From positions 434,001 to 498,000 of the forward strand of contig CAWJEJ010000005.1 in assembly GCA_963841855.1 (NCBI GenBank): a stretch of DNA of 64,000 bases, read 5' to 3'. This DNA is from CAXBBB01 sp963841855 (GTDB taxonomy: Bacteria; Bacteroidota; Rhodothermia; Rhodothermales; BA12). Under the pieces are notes generated by a model. That model was not told the origin of the DNA. It worked only from the letters and a program-made list of their open reading frames with translations, and ran no database searches. Position numbers and translations under genes: made by a program. This document shows, piece after piece, positions 26,010 through 36,411 of this stretch (the stretch's first letter is position 1; every line of letters starts with the position of its first letter).

Positions 26010-26584
26010 GCACGCGCGAATGGATCGCGACGGGCTCCTACCTGACCTGCGGCCAAACTGAGCAAGAAGGCCTGGCACGCAAGGTGTTGAAGCCGCTGCT
26101 CTCGTACGCCAACGCGCGCATCGGCATCGCTGCCACGCATCGCCAAGTTCATGCGCGAGGGCGAAGGCGAATCCGGCCCCAACACGACCGACACGCTCAG
26201 GCGCAAGAGCGGGCGGCTCTCACGCTCAATCGCCGGGGATCCTGGCGGGCTGTCGACACCGATCAGGCCGGAGAAGGCATCCGAAGGATCGAACTGGCAA
26301 ACGGGATGGCCAGACTGACCAAGGGATCGTCCGTGCCCTACACTCGGGCGCAAGAAGATGGCTTCGACGGCACGGTAGAGGTCCCCGAGCACAGCCGCAC
26401 GTCGAAGCTGGGCAACCGGTACAGCCGTACAGGCTTGCTGGCGCGATCTGACGATTCCGGCCCGTCCCTCTCCTGGCTTCCGGCCCTCGAACGAGAAACG
26501 CCGCGCATCATCGCCCGCGCGAAGAAGCTGCTCGCCGCTTTCCTCGACAAGCTGACCGGCGGCGCTCCAACAAACTCTGACTGA
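26006..26584 (+). CDS. tail completion / virion morphogenesis protein (gpG/HK97 gp10-like)
   Basis: About 193 residues from GTG 26006. Frames join as IAKFMREGEGESGPNTTDTL, RRKSGRLSRSIAG, IRRIELANGMARLTKGSSVP and YTRAQEDGFDGTVEVPEHSR. The layout 'LRRxSGRLxxS ... YARxQExG' is typical of Mu gpG and HK97 gp10-like proteins that fit the neck to the tail. Two frameshifts (near 26145 and 26280). C-terminal helix ARAKKLLAAFLDKLTG. Confidence 0.65.
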   Translation: MSTREWIATGSYLTCGQTEQEGLARKVLKPLLSYANARIGIAATHRQVHARGRRRIRPQHDRHAQAQERAALTLNRRGSWRAVDTDQAGEGIRRIELANGMARLTKGSSVPYTRAQEDGFDGTVEVPEHSRTSKLGNRYSRTGLLARSDDSGPSLSWLPALERETPRIIARAKKLLAAFLDKLTGGAPTNSD

Positions 26585-26585
26585 C

Positions 26586-27072
26586 GTGACCGACTCCCAA
26601 GACAAACACGATGCCGTCGCCACGTTCACGCGTGAGCACCTGCACGCTCACCTGTCCGACCGCACAATCGTCGTCCAGGACGTACACCCGGTCACTATCG
26701 ACGGCGGGGACGCGGCCGAGCAGAAGCGCGTCATGGGCAGCCAGTTGTACGCCGAAGTCCTCTACGCGGGAGACCGCCGGTTTCGACCGCTCTCCGTCGC
26801 AGGCACGCCCATCGAAACGGCCGAGGTGTTCGAGATCAACGTCTGGCTCGAAGCCGACCGCGAGCGATTTCGCCGACGAGCAGGTGCGCTTCCGTGCCGC
26901 GATAAAGGGACTGACCGGAATCGTGACCGCCTTCTATCGTGGGGCATCGCTTCGCACGGCGTCGGGCGATGCGTTCTCGGTCGGCATTCCGACTGACGTG
27001 CGCATCCACCACGTCAAACTGCGCGACGACGTCTGCGCTCACCTCGCCCTCTTTCTCGTACTCGTCCTCTAA
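26586..27072 (+). CDS. tail terminator-like phage protein
   Basis: About 161 residues from GTG 26586. FTREHLHAHLSDRTIVVQDV, SQLYAEVLYAGDRRFRPLSV and EVFEINVWLEADRERFADEQ; shift near 26875. Alternation of strand and helix and the place before the tail tube-like gene fit a tail completion or terminator protein. No firm family match. Confidence 0.55.
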
Positions 27073-27088
27073 GGGCCCACTCTTTCTT

Positions 27089-27549
27089 ATGGCCCGCATC
27101 GCCATCAAAGGCCCGATCACCGAAGTTCTCGTCGACACCGTTGCCGGGCAGGACCAGGCGGCCCCCAAGGCCACGTTCGACGACATCCTCGAAGAGGGGT
27201 CGACTTTCCCCAACGAGGAGGAAGCCACGCAAAATCTGATCGCCGGAGAGGCCGAACAGGCATCGGTGAAGCTCGTCCCAGGGCCTGGGCCATCCTCGAC
27301 ACCAACTCCGACTTCGTGGACAAGGTGACGGCGTTTGCCAACAACCGCACGCGCGTCGAAGTCACCGTCACGAACGCCCAAGGCGTAAAGCGCAAATACG
27401 GCGGCACGAAAGGCCTGCGCGTGCGGCGCACGACCAACGACGACCAGGGCTACGGCAAGATCGGAGCCACCGTCTTCATGTTCAAGGGCACGTTCGATCT
27501 GGTTCGGGCGACGGCGTCGAGACGCTCGTGGAAATCGCCTTCACCGTGA
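27089..27549 (+). CDS. major tail protein-like, paralogue A
   Basis: About 150 residues. N-terminal half contains DDILEEGSTFPNEEEATQNL then IAGEAEQAS, nearly the same as in the gene at 34108-34623. Then AILDTNSDFVDKVTAFANNR, VTNAQGVKRKYGGTKGLRVR and GKIGATVFMFKGTFDLV. Shift near 27285; the true end near 27547 is uncertain. Position just before the chaperone-like genes and tape measure suggests the tail tube protein. Confidence 0.6.
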
Positions 27550-28065
27550 CGCTCCCGCAAGCTTCTTCACGGCCACGCGGACGCTCGGTAGCAACGGGCG
27601 TCCGCATCCGCTTTCGCTGGGCGGGCGCGCTGCGCAAGCGGCGCATCGAGCGGCTGCTGGCGCGCGGTGCGTCCGGCCTCGGCGCTCACGGCTGGCCGAA
27701 TACCGACGAGAGCGGGGTGTGCGAGGCCGTGCGGCGTCTGACAGCGACCTGGCGCTCACCGGCGGCGAGAACCTGGAACGGCCTCGTCCACCAATGCGCA
27801 TCCGACGCGCCGGGCAGGTTTCAGGGCGTGCTCGACGCGGTCGCGCCGGGCCACGGCATCGACCTGAAGCGCGAGCTGGTGGGCGACGGACGCATACTCG
27901 TGGGGCCGCGCTGGCGACTTTCGCGTTCGCCTCAGCGTTCGAGCTGGAGACCGGGCCACACCCGAGATCGAGGCGCTGAGGGCGAACTCGAAGGTGCGCC
28001 CGCCCAAGGACGCCGGCGGCAAGCCCGACCCCGGCGCGTGCTGGCGGGGGCTTGGAAATGAATGA
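27546..28065 (+). CDS. tail assembly chaperone-position gene, heavily frameshifted
   Basis: Coding-like pieces in alternating frames: RIRFRWAGALRKRRIERLLA, TSDLALTGGENLER, VAPGHGIDLKRELVGDGRI, LRANSKVRPPKDAGGKPDPG, ending WRGLGNE at 28065. Lies between the tail protein and the tape measure, where siphophages carry assembly chaperones. Several indels prevent a firm reconstruction. Confidence 0.4.
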
Positions 28066-28179
28066 GTACCACGACATCGTCCTACCGCTGGCCGCTGGGC
28101 GAAACGCTTGATCTGGATCGAGGCCCGTGCCGTCCACATCCGACTCGAAGCGATGAAGGCGTCGGCTCGCAAGCGCTGA
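28058..28179 (+). CDS. small protein before the tape measure
   Basis: ATG 28058 overlaps the preceding stop (AATGAATGA). MNEYHDIVLPLAAG then, after a one-base shift, ERLIWIEARAVHIRLEAMKA and SARKR. In siphophages the second chaperone product lies here and is made by programmed frameshifting; with so many indels that cannot be tested. Confidence 0.4.
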
Positions 28180-28205
28180 ACCTGCCACTCTAACCCACCC
28201 GCCCC

Positions 28206-31126
28206 ATGGCCACGCCCGTCACCATCGAACTCGTCGTCGACGCGAGCGGAGCCGTGACGGGCTTGAAGCGCGCCGACGGTGCGTTCGTCAAGTTCGACAA
28301 GGTGCTCGACGAATCGGGTAAGAAAACGAAACGCTTCGGCGGCATCTTCGACGTGACAATGGGCACGCTCGCCGCCGACGCCGTGCTCAAGCTGGCCGGG
28401 TCGGTGAAGCAGTTCGCCGCGTCGACGTTCGAGGTGGGGCGCACGTTCGAGAAGGAGATGGCGCGCGTGGGCGGCATCTCGGGCGCGACGACCGCGCAGA
28501 TGGAGCAACTGACGGCGGCGGCGCGCGAACTGGGCGCGACGACGCAGTTCTGGCCATCGAGGCGGCGCAGGGCATGGGATTCCTGGCGCAGGCCGGGTTC
28601 AGGTCGAGGAGACGATGACGGCCATGCCGGGGCTGCTCAACCTCGCGGCTGCTGGACAACTCTCGCTGGCCGAGGCGTCGGACATCGCGTCGAACGTGCT
28701 GAGCGGGTTCGGGCTGAACGCGGATCAGTCGGCGCGCGCGGCCGACGTGCTCGCCGCCGCGTCCACGTCGAGCAACACGAACGTGCAGATGCTGGGGCAG
28801 ACGATGAAGGTCGTCGCGCCCGTCGCGTCTGCGATGGGTATCAGCGTCGAGCAGGTGGCCGCCGCTGCGGGCCGGTTGGGCGACGCGGGCATCCAGGGCA
28901 GCGAGGGCGGCACGGCGCTGCGCGGGATTCTGGCCAAGCTGTCGGCTCCGTCCAAAGAAGCGGCTGACTTTGATGGACCAACTCGGCATCAAGGTCGCGA
29001 CGGCCGACGGCAAGATGAAGTCGTTCCCGGACATCATCGTCGTCCGTTGAATCGGGGCTGTCCGACTGACCAGGAGCAGCGCGCGCAGGCGCTATCGACA
29101 CTCGCCGGGCAGGAGGCGATGTCGGGACTGGCCGCGCTCGTGCGCGTCGGCGGCGACGAACTCGCGGCCTACACGACGCAGCTCGAAGGGTCGAAGGGCG
29201 CGGCGGCTGCGCTGGCTGAGACGATGCTCAACACCCTCGACGGTGCCTCCGCATCTTGCAAAGCACGCTCGACGAGTTGAAGCTCGTCATCTTCGATGCG
29301 TTCGGCAGCGGGCCAACCGAGCGGTCAAGATGGCTATCGGAGCGGTGTCGTCGATGACGGGCGTGCTTCAGACGTACCGAGGTGAGATCGGTACGGCGGC
29401 CCCGCATCGTCGGCATTCTCTGGCTGCGGTGCTGGCGTCCCACGCCTACACGAAAGTCGCCGCTGCGACGACGTGGGCCTACACGGTGGCCGTCCGCACC
29501 CAGCCCGCCGTCACCAAAGCGGGAAGCGATCGCTCAATGGTGCTCAACACCGCGATGACGGCCAACCCCGTCGGTCTCGTGATCGCGGCGATTGCAGGCG
29601 TCGTCGCCGGGCTGTGGGCGTTCCGGCGGCAACTCGTTAGTGCGACGGCGACGTTCCTCGAGTTTGCCGCCGGGTTGGTGCGCGCGCTCGGACTTGATCG
29701 ACCGGCATCGCCCAAATGCTCGGACTGGACGGTGGGCTTGTCCGGCGTGCTCGACACGTGCCGTGGACAAGCTGCCGATGTCCGTGCGAAGATGGACGAC
29801 GCGGACGAACTCGGCCGAGAATCAGACGTGACGCCGTCGACGTGACCACGAGTGCCGGTGCAGCGTCACGGGCGATCTGGCATGACTGGTGCGACGAACG
29901 ATCTCGGCAGCGCGGCTACGAGATGCGGCGGACGCTATGACCAAAATGGGTGAGGCTGCCGAGGAGACGAAGACGCTGCTCCAGAAAGCCCGCGAAGAGG
30001 TCACCGAGCTTGCCGCAGAACTCGCCGAGCTCGGCGCCGACCCCGCCGCGCTGGCAGCCGATCCGAGCGCAGGAAGCAGGCGATCCGCGATCAGATCAAG
30101 GCGCGCGAGGACCAAATCGACCGGATGGTCGGCAGATCGGCTCGCAGACGGGAACGATTCCAGGTCCGAGCGAAGGGTACGACCCGGACGCCTTCCGCTT
30201 TCCGGACGGCGAGATCGAGCTTCCGGTCGAGATCAGGAAGATCGAATTCCCTCGGAGATCGCCGCTCGAGGACGGCGCCCGAGCTGGAGCCTACCAGATT
30301 CGTCGACCAGGCCAAAGCGCTGAGCAACGTGGGGCGGCGGCCACGCGACGGCATCGGCGCGCTCGGCGACCTCGCAGCGGCCCAGCACGCGGCGCGGGAT
30401 GCAGGAGATCGACGAGCGCGAAGAGAAGGAGTTGGCAGTTCGACGCACGCATCGAGCGTATCAGTCTGCAACTCGAACGCGATGACCTGTCGGCCGAGCA
30501 GCGAACGGATCTCGAGAAGCAGAAGCTCGCCGCCATCAGCGGGCGCAACGCAGCCGAAGCCAAGTACGAGCAGATGCGACGCGAGGCGGCACGCGCGCAG
30601 GCCAGGCGCGAAAAGGCGTTGGCGCTGATGACGATTGCGTTCGAGACGGCCAAGAACATCGTGGAGCCTTCGGAAATCCAATTGCTATGGGATTGGCAGC
30701 TGCTATCGGCGCAACTCAGGCGGCCGCCGTGCTTCGCAGCCCATTCCGGCGGCCAACGCGGGCGGCTGGGTGCCGGGCAGCGGGCCGGACAAGGACAGCA
30801 CGCTCATGTACCTCACGCCCGGAGAGGCCGTCGTCAACCGGCGGTCGGCGCTGGCCAACGCGTCGACCATCGACGCGCTCAACCGCTATCCCGGCGTCAG
30901 CCTGCCCACGCGCGAGGAGATGGAGCGGTCGGGAGGCGCGCAGGCGTCCGCCTACGACGCAGACCGCATCGTGGCCGCTCTCGGCCGAGTCGAGCAGCGC
31001 ACGGGGCAAGTAGAACAGGCCGTGCGGTCGATGCAACTGCGCATCGGAGACCGCGACGTGCACGACGCCAACCGCCGATTCGCCGAGCACCTCGGCAGGC
31101 AGGACCCCGGAGGCTGGAATGGCTGA
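28206..31126 (+). CDS. tail tape measure protein, frameshifted
   Basis: Sets tail length. About 970 residues in all, implying a tail near 145 nm by the usual rule of about 0.15 nm per residue. Start VTIELVVDASGAVTGLKRAD. The PhageMin_Tail core is clear: ARELGATTQFSAIEAAQGMG, LAEASDIASNVLSGFGLNAD, GQTMKVVAPVASAMGISVEQ, AGRLGDAGIQGSEGGTALRG. Hydrophobic segments occur near 29540-29650, long helical parts after 29950, and a C-terminal glycine-rich tip (AANAGGWVPGSGPDKDSTLM, LTPGEAVVNRRSALAN). At least eight frameshifts between 28550 and 30760. Overlaps the next start by eight bases. Confidence 0.88.
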
Positions 31127-32361
31127 CCACGTCACGCACCGCACCACGCTCACGCCCGCCCACGCGCCCGGCGTCGACGCCGTCGTCGAAGTCGTCCGAA
31201 ACGTCGACGGCGCACCGGTGGGCACGCTCCCGCCTGTCCCCATCGAGGGAGAACTCCCCGTCGACTGGGCGTTCTCCGACCCCGACGGGCTGGGCCTGCT
31301 CGCCGCCTGGGCAAAGCCCTCTGTCGTCGACGCGGGCGACGGGCTGTTCGCCGCGCTCTCCGACCCGGGGCAGCGCTCGCGGCTGTCGATTCGGATCGGC
31401 GGACTGAGCCTGTTCTACGGCCACGTCGATCCGTTCGACCGCGACGACGAACTGACGGCGTCCGGGTGGCAGGCCGGATCCATTACGTTCTCCGACCGCG
31501 TGCGCGTGGCAGGCGACGAGGCGGCGCTCACGCTGGGGCAAGTGCAGGTGCAGGCGCTGTTTTCGAGCGAGGTGCCCGTAGCGTCCGGGCTGTCGGCCTC
31601 GGTCCCGGCGGTGTGGCATCCGTGGCGTCCGTCGTTCGGCGTCATGTCGGGCAATCTCGACCGCAGCGCCTTCGACCGCGCGGCGGTGAACATGACGGCG
31701 CTCGGCAAGCAGCGCGGACGCGTGGCAAGCGGCACCGTGGCTGGGCTACTCGGCGTGGTGGCGCACTCGTGGCGCCACGGCCGCGTCGTGGCTACGTACG
31801 CGCTGCCGACGGTCGACCCCATCCCCGCCGCCTCCTACGACACTCAGGGGGCTGCTGCTGCTCTGCCCGTCCCCACGCATCGCCTGCTCTCCGGCGGCAC
31901 GCTCAGGCGCGAGCGCTTCGACGGGCTGCGCTTCACCGCCGGTCCGCAGGGACGCGAGGTCGTGGCCGAGCGCGGTACGTTCGCGCTGGGTCAGCGCGTG
32001 CTCGAAGCGTCGGCGCCGTGGACGAGCGACACGTTCGGCTACGACGAGTCGCTACGCACGTACAACTCCCTCGGCACCGGTAGCGTGTGGGAGGCCGTCT
32101 CCGGCTCGCCGCATTCGGCCGACGAAACCGACCTCGCCGATGCGGTCGCCGACGCGCTGGCCGAGTGGCGCCTCCCCGTGCGGCTGCCGGCTGCGCGGCG
32201 CGAGCGTGACGGGCTTCGTGGACCCATCGCTACCGTTTCGCGCTTACGCCAGCGGACAGATGCGCACGTTCCGCGCTGTCCGCGGGTCGTGGGACGTGCG
32301 CGCCGGACTGACGACGCGCCTCGAAGCGCTCGAAATACCTCACATCCCCGCTACGTCGTGA
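31119..32361 (+). CDS. distal tail / baseplate protein
   Basis: About 413 residues. Follows the tape measure with an 8-base overlap. LPVDWAFSDPDGLGLLAAWA, SIRIGGLSLFYGHVDPFDRD and SITFSDRVRVAGDEAALTLG show the beta-rich pattern of distal tail or baseplate hub proteins. A single shift near 32190 restores the end TGFVDPSLPFRAYASGQMRT and LTTRLEALEIPHIPA. Stop overlaps the next GTG (GTGA). Confidence 0.65.
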
Positions 32362-33193
32362 CCGCTTCCCGTATCCTCAGGCGCCTGACCCTGCTGCCCG
32401 AAACCGGAGTGCCGGTATCGTTCGACGCAGCGAGCGAATACGCATTCGCCGAAGCGTTCGACGTGCGCGTTGCGCTCGACGGCGACGAGCTGCGCGCGCG
32501 CACCGGATACCGGATGTCGGCTCTCGTGCTCGACACGGACGCCATCGAACGCATCGCGGCATGGGCGTCGGCGGGCGTTCGGGTTACGGCCTTCGCCGAG
32601 GGCGAATCGGTGCACGCCGTGTGGGCCGATCCGGTCGTGCCGAGCCTATCGGCTCCCGAGGAGGGCGAGCCGCAGATGCTGTGGGGGCGCCGCCTGCTGC
32701 TCTCGACGGCGCGCGCGTCCGCCCCGGTCGCTGAAACGTCCAACCTGCTGGCCCTCTACGGCTGGGCCGGGCTGGCCGCGCCGCCCGAGGCCTACACCAT
32801 CGGCGGCGCAAATCCGAGCTACGGCCTGCCACGCTGGCGTCAGGCGTCGGCACGTTCACCGTCGATGAGGGCGGCGACGCGACGCTCGAGGCCCGCGTCG
32901 TAGCGCCTGTCGGTGGCCGCCGCGTCACCGCGTCGGTGCATATGGCAGGCGTGACGTTCGAGGACGCCCAGGCCCAGAACGATGCGCTATGGCTCTACGT
33001 GCGCTGCTACGACGCGGCGGGCGCGCTCCTGGCCGAGGCCGATGCGTTCAACGTGCGCCCGTTCGAGTTGCGCTCGGCCACGGTCACGGCCCCCGCCGGG
33101 ACGCATTCGGTCGCCTGGGCGCTGCGCGGCGACAACGGCAGCCAGGTCGAGCGCGGGGCGTCGTTTCGCGCGCCCCGTCTCAGTATCTCGTAA
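32358..33193 (+). CDS. tail-tip protein with beta-sandwich C-terminus
   Basis: About 278 residues from GTG 32358. Middle region SNLLALYGWAGLAAPPEAYT then, after a shift near 32850, TFTVDEGGDATLEARVVAPV, DAQAQNDALWLYVRCYDAAG and SVAWALRGDNGSQVERGASF. The second half looks like a carbohydrate-binding-type jelly roll (a domain ending in 'SVRLxxxNG'), as often found on tail tips for surface-sugar binding. Confidence 0.6.
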
Positions 33194-33251
33194 CGCCGCC
33201 GCCGTGCCCTGCTCCGCCCGCTACCTTTTCAAACGCCTCCTCCGCCTCGCC

Positions 33252-33674
33252 ATGCCCGTTTTCGACACCGACGACCAGGTGCCCGCCTTCGACGCGGGCC
33301 GCGCCCGCCTCCGCATGGTAGCCGGTGCCCGCTTCGAGCAGACGTTTGAGCGCGTCACTGCCCAGGGCGACCCCGATCCGTTCCTGTTAGGAACATCGGC
33401 CCGCATGGACGTGCGCCGCTTCGCGGGCGGCCCGCTGCTGCTGCGATTCGACACCGAAGGCCCCCAGGCCTGGGGCGGCGGCGCTACGACGCTGGCCGTC
33501 GACGGCCACCGGATCACGGCGACGGCGGACGCGCTGGCGACGGCGGGCGTCGGCGAGGCCGCCCTGTTCGACCTCTTCTTTTTCCCCGGCGGCGCGCAGG
33601 CCGACGCCGAAGTACTGGTGGCCGGTGACGTGCTGGCCGCCGAGGCGATCACCGAAAAACCCGACGCGCAATGA
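33252..33674 (+). CDS. hypothetical tail protein, 140 aa
   Basis: MPVFDTDDQVPAFDAGRARL then FAGGPLLLRFDTEGPQAWGG and LFDLFFFPGGAQADAEVLVA. Beta-rich, no domain recognised. Clean frame, overlapping the next start by 4 bases (ATGA). Part of a very GC-rich, indel-free stretch 32.9-34.6 kb. Confidence 0.75.
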   Translation: MPVFDTDDQVPAFDAGRARLRMVAGARFEQTFERVTAQGDPDPFLLGTSARMDVRRFAGGPLLLRFDTEGPQAWGGGATTLAVDGHRITATADALATAGVGEAALFDLFFFPGGAQADAEVLVAGDVLAAEAITEKPDAQ

Positions 33675-34111
33675 GCGAAGTAATCGAGATCGGCCCGGCC
33701 TCGGGCGGCACGACGACCGTGCGCACGGCACAGGCCGGACCGCGCTACGCAAGCCCGGCCCGCATCGTGGCCGTCGACGCCTCGTTCGACGTGCTCGCAC
33801 CGCCCGCCTTCGCCGAGACGGGTGCGGCCATCCTGCACGCCCGCGCCCTCGTGGCCGAGGCCGGGGGCCGCGTCCTCGTGCGCCTCTACCACGGCGCGGA
33901 CGGCGAGCCGCTCACGGCGGACGCGCTCGACGTGGCCGCGCTCCGGGCTGAGGGCGTCGACGTGGAGCAGGCCGGAGTGCCCGGCTCGGCGGGCGGCGGC
34001 TTCATCGACCTGCTGCTCACCGGCTCGCTCGACGTGCCGACGATGACCTACGATCTCGACGTGGCCCGGATGGGCGTCGACGTGCAACTCTCCATCGAAC
34101 CGATACAATGA
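33671..34111 (+). CDS. hypothetical tail protein, 146 aa
   Basis: EVIEIGPASGGTTTVRTAQA, ARIVAVDASFDVLAPPAFAE, VLVRLYHGADGEPLTADALD, ending DVARMGVDVQLSIEPIQ. Beta-rich. ATGA overlaps on both sides tie it to its neighbours. No family recognised; tail accessory or fibre-base role inferred from position. Confidence 0.75.
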   Translation: MSEVIEIGPASGGTTTVRTAQAGPRYASPARIVAVDASFDVLAPPAFAETGAAILHARALVAEAGGRVLVRLYHGADGEPLTADALDVAALRAEGVDVEQAGVPGSAGGGFIDLLLTGSLDVPTMTYDLDVARMGVDVQLSIEPIQ

Positions 34112-34623
34112 AATCAGGCCCTATCGCGCTCATCCGCTACACGGACGAAAACCCCAACGAAATCGCCGCGCCCGCCTGGGTCGAGGTCTCGGTCGACGAC
34201 ATCCTGGAGGAGGCGGCCTCGTTTCCCAGCCAGGAGGAGGCCACGGCTTCGCTCGTCGGCGGCGTGGCCGAGCAGGCGAGCCGCCGCACCAGCGTAGCGC
34301 TGCCCATCATCGACGCCCCGGCGGACCTGGTGGCCATGAACCGGGGCTGGCTTGAAATCGTCGGCCTCGACGGCTCGCGCGTCGTCGTGGGCGGGCGCTA
34401 CGGCGCGGCCATGCGCACCATCGTCGACGACGCGATGGAGGCCATCGGCTACTCGCTCGTCACGTGGAACGCGACGGGACCGGACGTGCAGACGAGCGGC
34501 GTGATCTTCGACTTCCTGTCGGCGCTGCTCCGGGGCGACGACGTGGACGTAGCTGACCTGGAGGGCGACGTTTCGGTCGTGCTCATCGAGGGCACGTACG
34601 AGACGGGGAGCGGGGCGCTGTGA
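34108..34623 (+). CDS. tail protein, paralogue B of the gene at 27089
   Basis: 171 residues. DDILEEAASFPSQEEATASL then VGGVAEQASRRTSVAL parallels paralogue A residue for residue over about 30 positions, including the FP-x-x-EEAT core. Then DLVAMNRGWLEIVGLDGSRV and AMRTIVDDAMEAIGYSLVTW. Intact frame. Two copies of the fold in one tail operon suggest tube and tip versions, or tube and sheath-like layers. Confidence 0.7.
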   Translation: MKSGPIALIRYTDENPNEIAAPAWVEVSVDDILEEAASFPSQEEATASLVGGVAEQASRRTSVALPIIDAPADLVAMNRGWLEIVGLDGSRVVVGGRYGAAMRTIVDDAMEAIGYSLVTWNATGPDVQTSGVIFDFLSALLRGDDVDVADLEGDVSVVLIEGTYETGSGAL

Positions 34624-34625
34624 GC

Positions 34626-34677
34626 GCGTGACGCGAAATCGGTATTGCCGAGCCGGGGCCGGGGCGGACAGATTCCC
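34626..34677 (+). promoter_or_regulatory. conserved 52-bp intergenic element, copy 2
   Basis: GCGTGACGCGAAA at 34626-34638 and AGATTCCC at 34670-34677, same 44-base offset as the copy at 22461. It fills most of the 83-base gap before the receptor-binding-type gene at 34707, the only sizeable gap in the tail operon apart from 33194-33251. Confidence 0.5.
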
Positions 34678-34706
34678 ACTCTGTCTCGCTCCAATCCCGC
34701 GCCCAC

Positions 34707-35199
34707 ATGGCCCTCAAGCAGCCGCTCACCAATCCCGCCGGACTACCGGCCCAACTCAAGGCCGGGCGCGGAGCACTTCGTCCAGGAGGCCGACGGCTCG
34801 ATCTCGCACTACATCGGTCCCGTCGGCGGCGGCGCTCCGGTTAAGGTGTCGGGCGGTGGAGGAGGCACCAAACACGTTGAGTTTTACATCTCTGGCTTGG
34901 ACGGAGAGGCAACGATGATCGTGTTTGAAAAGAACGTCGCCGTTGTTCAGGTTTTAGGCGCAGAAGTGCTGGCCGGTTCGGGGCGATATGAGTTTGCGCT
35001 GCCCCTTGGCGATGTCACGTACGTTCGCAAGGGAGATGTGCGGGTGAAAGATGGCGAGAACGATGTCGAACTGCGCGCGCTGGTTCTACCTCAGCCGGGC
35101 AAGGTGAATGTCAATCTCTACCAGGTGAATGGCACCCGCTATGACATATATGGCGAGGGCGGAGAATGCGAGGTTTACGCCGTTGGCGAGACGGGCTGA
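34707..35199 (+). CDS. tail fibre / receptor-binding-type protein
   Basis: About 163 residues from ATG 34707: ALKQPLTNPAGLPAQLKAGA, shift near 34763, then EHFVQEADGSISHYIGPVGG and a glycine-rich hinge. From about 34860 the DNA becomes much lower in GC and the protein turns into a beta-sandwich-like domain (HVEFYISGLDGEATMIVFEK, RYEFALPLGDVTYVRKGDVR, VNVNLYQVNGTRYDIYGEGG). The hinge and the base-composition switch suggest a swapped receptor-binding module. Confidence 0.65.
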
Positions 35200-35736
35200 T
35201 GCTAGCCGTCAACCTCGACACGACGCCCGGACACGCCGCCGAAATGGAGCGCCGTTTTCGACTGCCACGCGCCCGCAGGTTGGCGCGTGCGAGTCCATTA
35301 TTGGCGGCACGTTCGACGCCGCCCTCGCCGCCGGTGCCGACCTGATCCTCTGGCCCCGCCCGGGCATCTGGAATCAGCGCGGAGCGATGGACAAATGCCG
35401 CTTCTTCGACGTGCCCGTCGTCTCCGCTCACGGATCGAACGCCGACGCTTTCCTCGCCGACCCGCCGCGCCTGTTCTGGCCCGTCGTCGTCGGCGGCGAG
35501 GACCCCGACGACGGCGACACCGAGCGCGTCGACTACGGCCCCGGCCTCGAGCTCGACGTGCGCTGCGCAGACGGGCGGCACGAGCAGTCGTGGGCCGTCG
35601 CCGAGGCCGCGGGCGTCTACGCCGCGCTGCTACGACGACTACGGCAACTGCGTTCGACGCCCGCGCCGCACTACGGACAGCCTCGCCACGACCCGGAGTC
35701 CGCACCGACGGACGCGGCTACGGCACGTCGACCTGA
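35199..35736 (+). CDS. phage tail-associated protein, possible subtilase-like fragment
   Basis: Start ATG 35199 overlaps the upstream stop. Pieces: MLAVNLDTTPGHAAE, then SIIGGTFDAALAAGADLILW, MDKCRFFDVPVVSAHGSNAD, DGRHEQSWAVAEAAGVYAAL. The last segment resembles the catalytic Ser helix of subtilases (GTSxAxPxVAGVxAxL) only weakly: the Gly and Pro are missing. Frameshifts near 35245 and 35635. A virion-associated protease or structural relic is possible. Confidence 0.4.
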
Positions 35737-36410
35737 CGCTACCGCTCGGCCCGCACCACGCCGACCCTCAGCCGCCCGTCGACGTGCGCGTCGAAGGACG
35801 ACGTTCTGCGCTTCGTGCCGTGGCAGGGCACGTGCTACGTCAGAGCACCGATTCGTGACGGGCGTGATGGGCTTTACTCCGGTTTCGTACGTCGTCGGCC
35901 CGGCGCTCCGGGCTAGGCACGCCATCGGTCGACATGTGCCGCTGTTCGGCTACGACGACGCACGGCTCGACCTGCGGACGCGGTACCAAGACGGAAGCCT
36001 GTCGGCGCCGGTCACGATCGGCTACGACACCGGCCTGCCGCCCGTCGTCCAGCCGTCGCCCCGTCGCCGTGCAGGCCGCGTCCGCCATCGTCGTCACCGC
36101 TAGGGCCGTCACCGGGACGCCAGGTGCGCTACCGCGGCGCAGGCGAGGGCGAGCGACTGGATCGAGACGGCGCCGGCGGCGACGACGTCGTCGTAGCCAC
36201 GCGCCGCGCCGCCGAAGCGCAGTTCGCGGCAGGTCGACGTCGACTCGCGCCGCGCTTCCGCGTGGTCGCCGTCGCTCGCTCGTGCCGGGACTGCCCGACG
36301 CCTCACTCGCCTCCCGCTCTGCTGCCGTAATGCTCTACCTCCAATCACTACACCGCCGTCGCCGGACTCGTGCAGGCGCAGTTCTCGGCCCTCACCGCAC
36401 GCGCCTGAGT
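35737..36410 (+). CDS. tail gene(s), too frameshifted to resolve
   Basis: Coding-like pieces: LPLGPHHADPQPPVDVRVE, DDVLRFVPWQGTCYVRAPIR, FVTGVMGFTPVSYVVGPALR, LDLRTRYQDGSLSAPVTIGY, AVQAASAIVVTARAVTGTPG, ending HYTAVAGLVQAQFSALTARA at TGA 36408-36410. Probably two or more small proteins with fibronectin-like strands. I cannot separate them. Confidence 0.4.
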
Positions 36411-36411
36411 G

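Noticed and set aside
27546..28179. Programmed -1 frameshift of tail chaperones (G/GT)
   Set aside because: Location is right, but no clear slippery heptamer and many surrounding indels make it untestable here.
35199..35736. Active subtilisin-like protease
   Set aside because: Only the last helix resembles subtilases; Gly and Pro of the Ser motif are missing and Asp/His motifs are not found.
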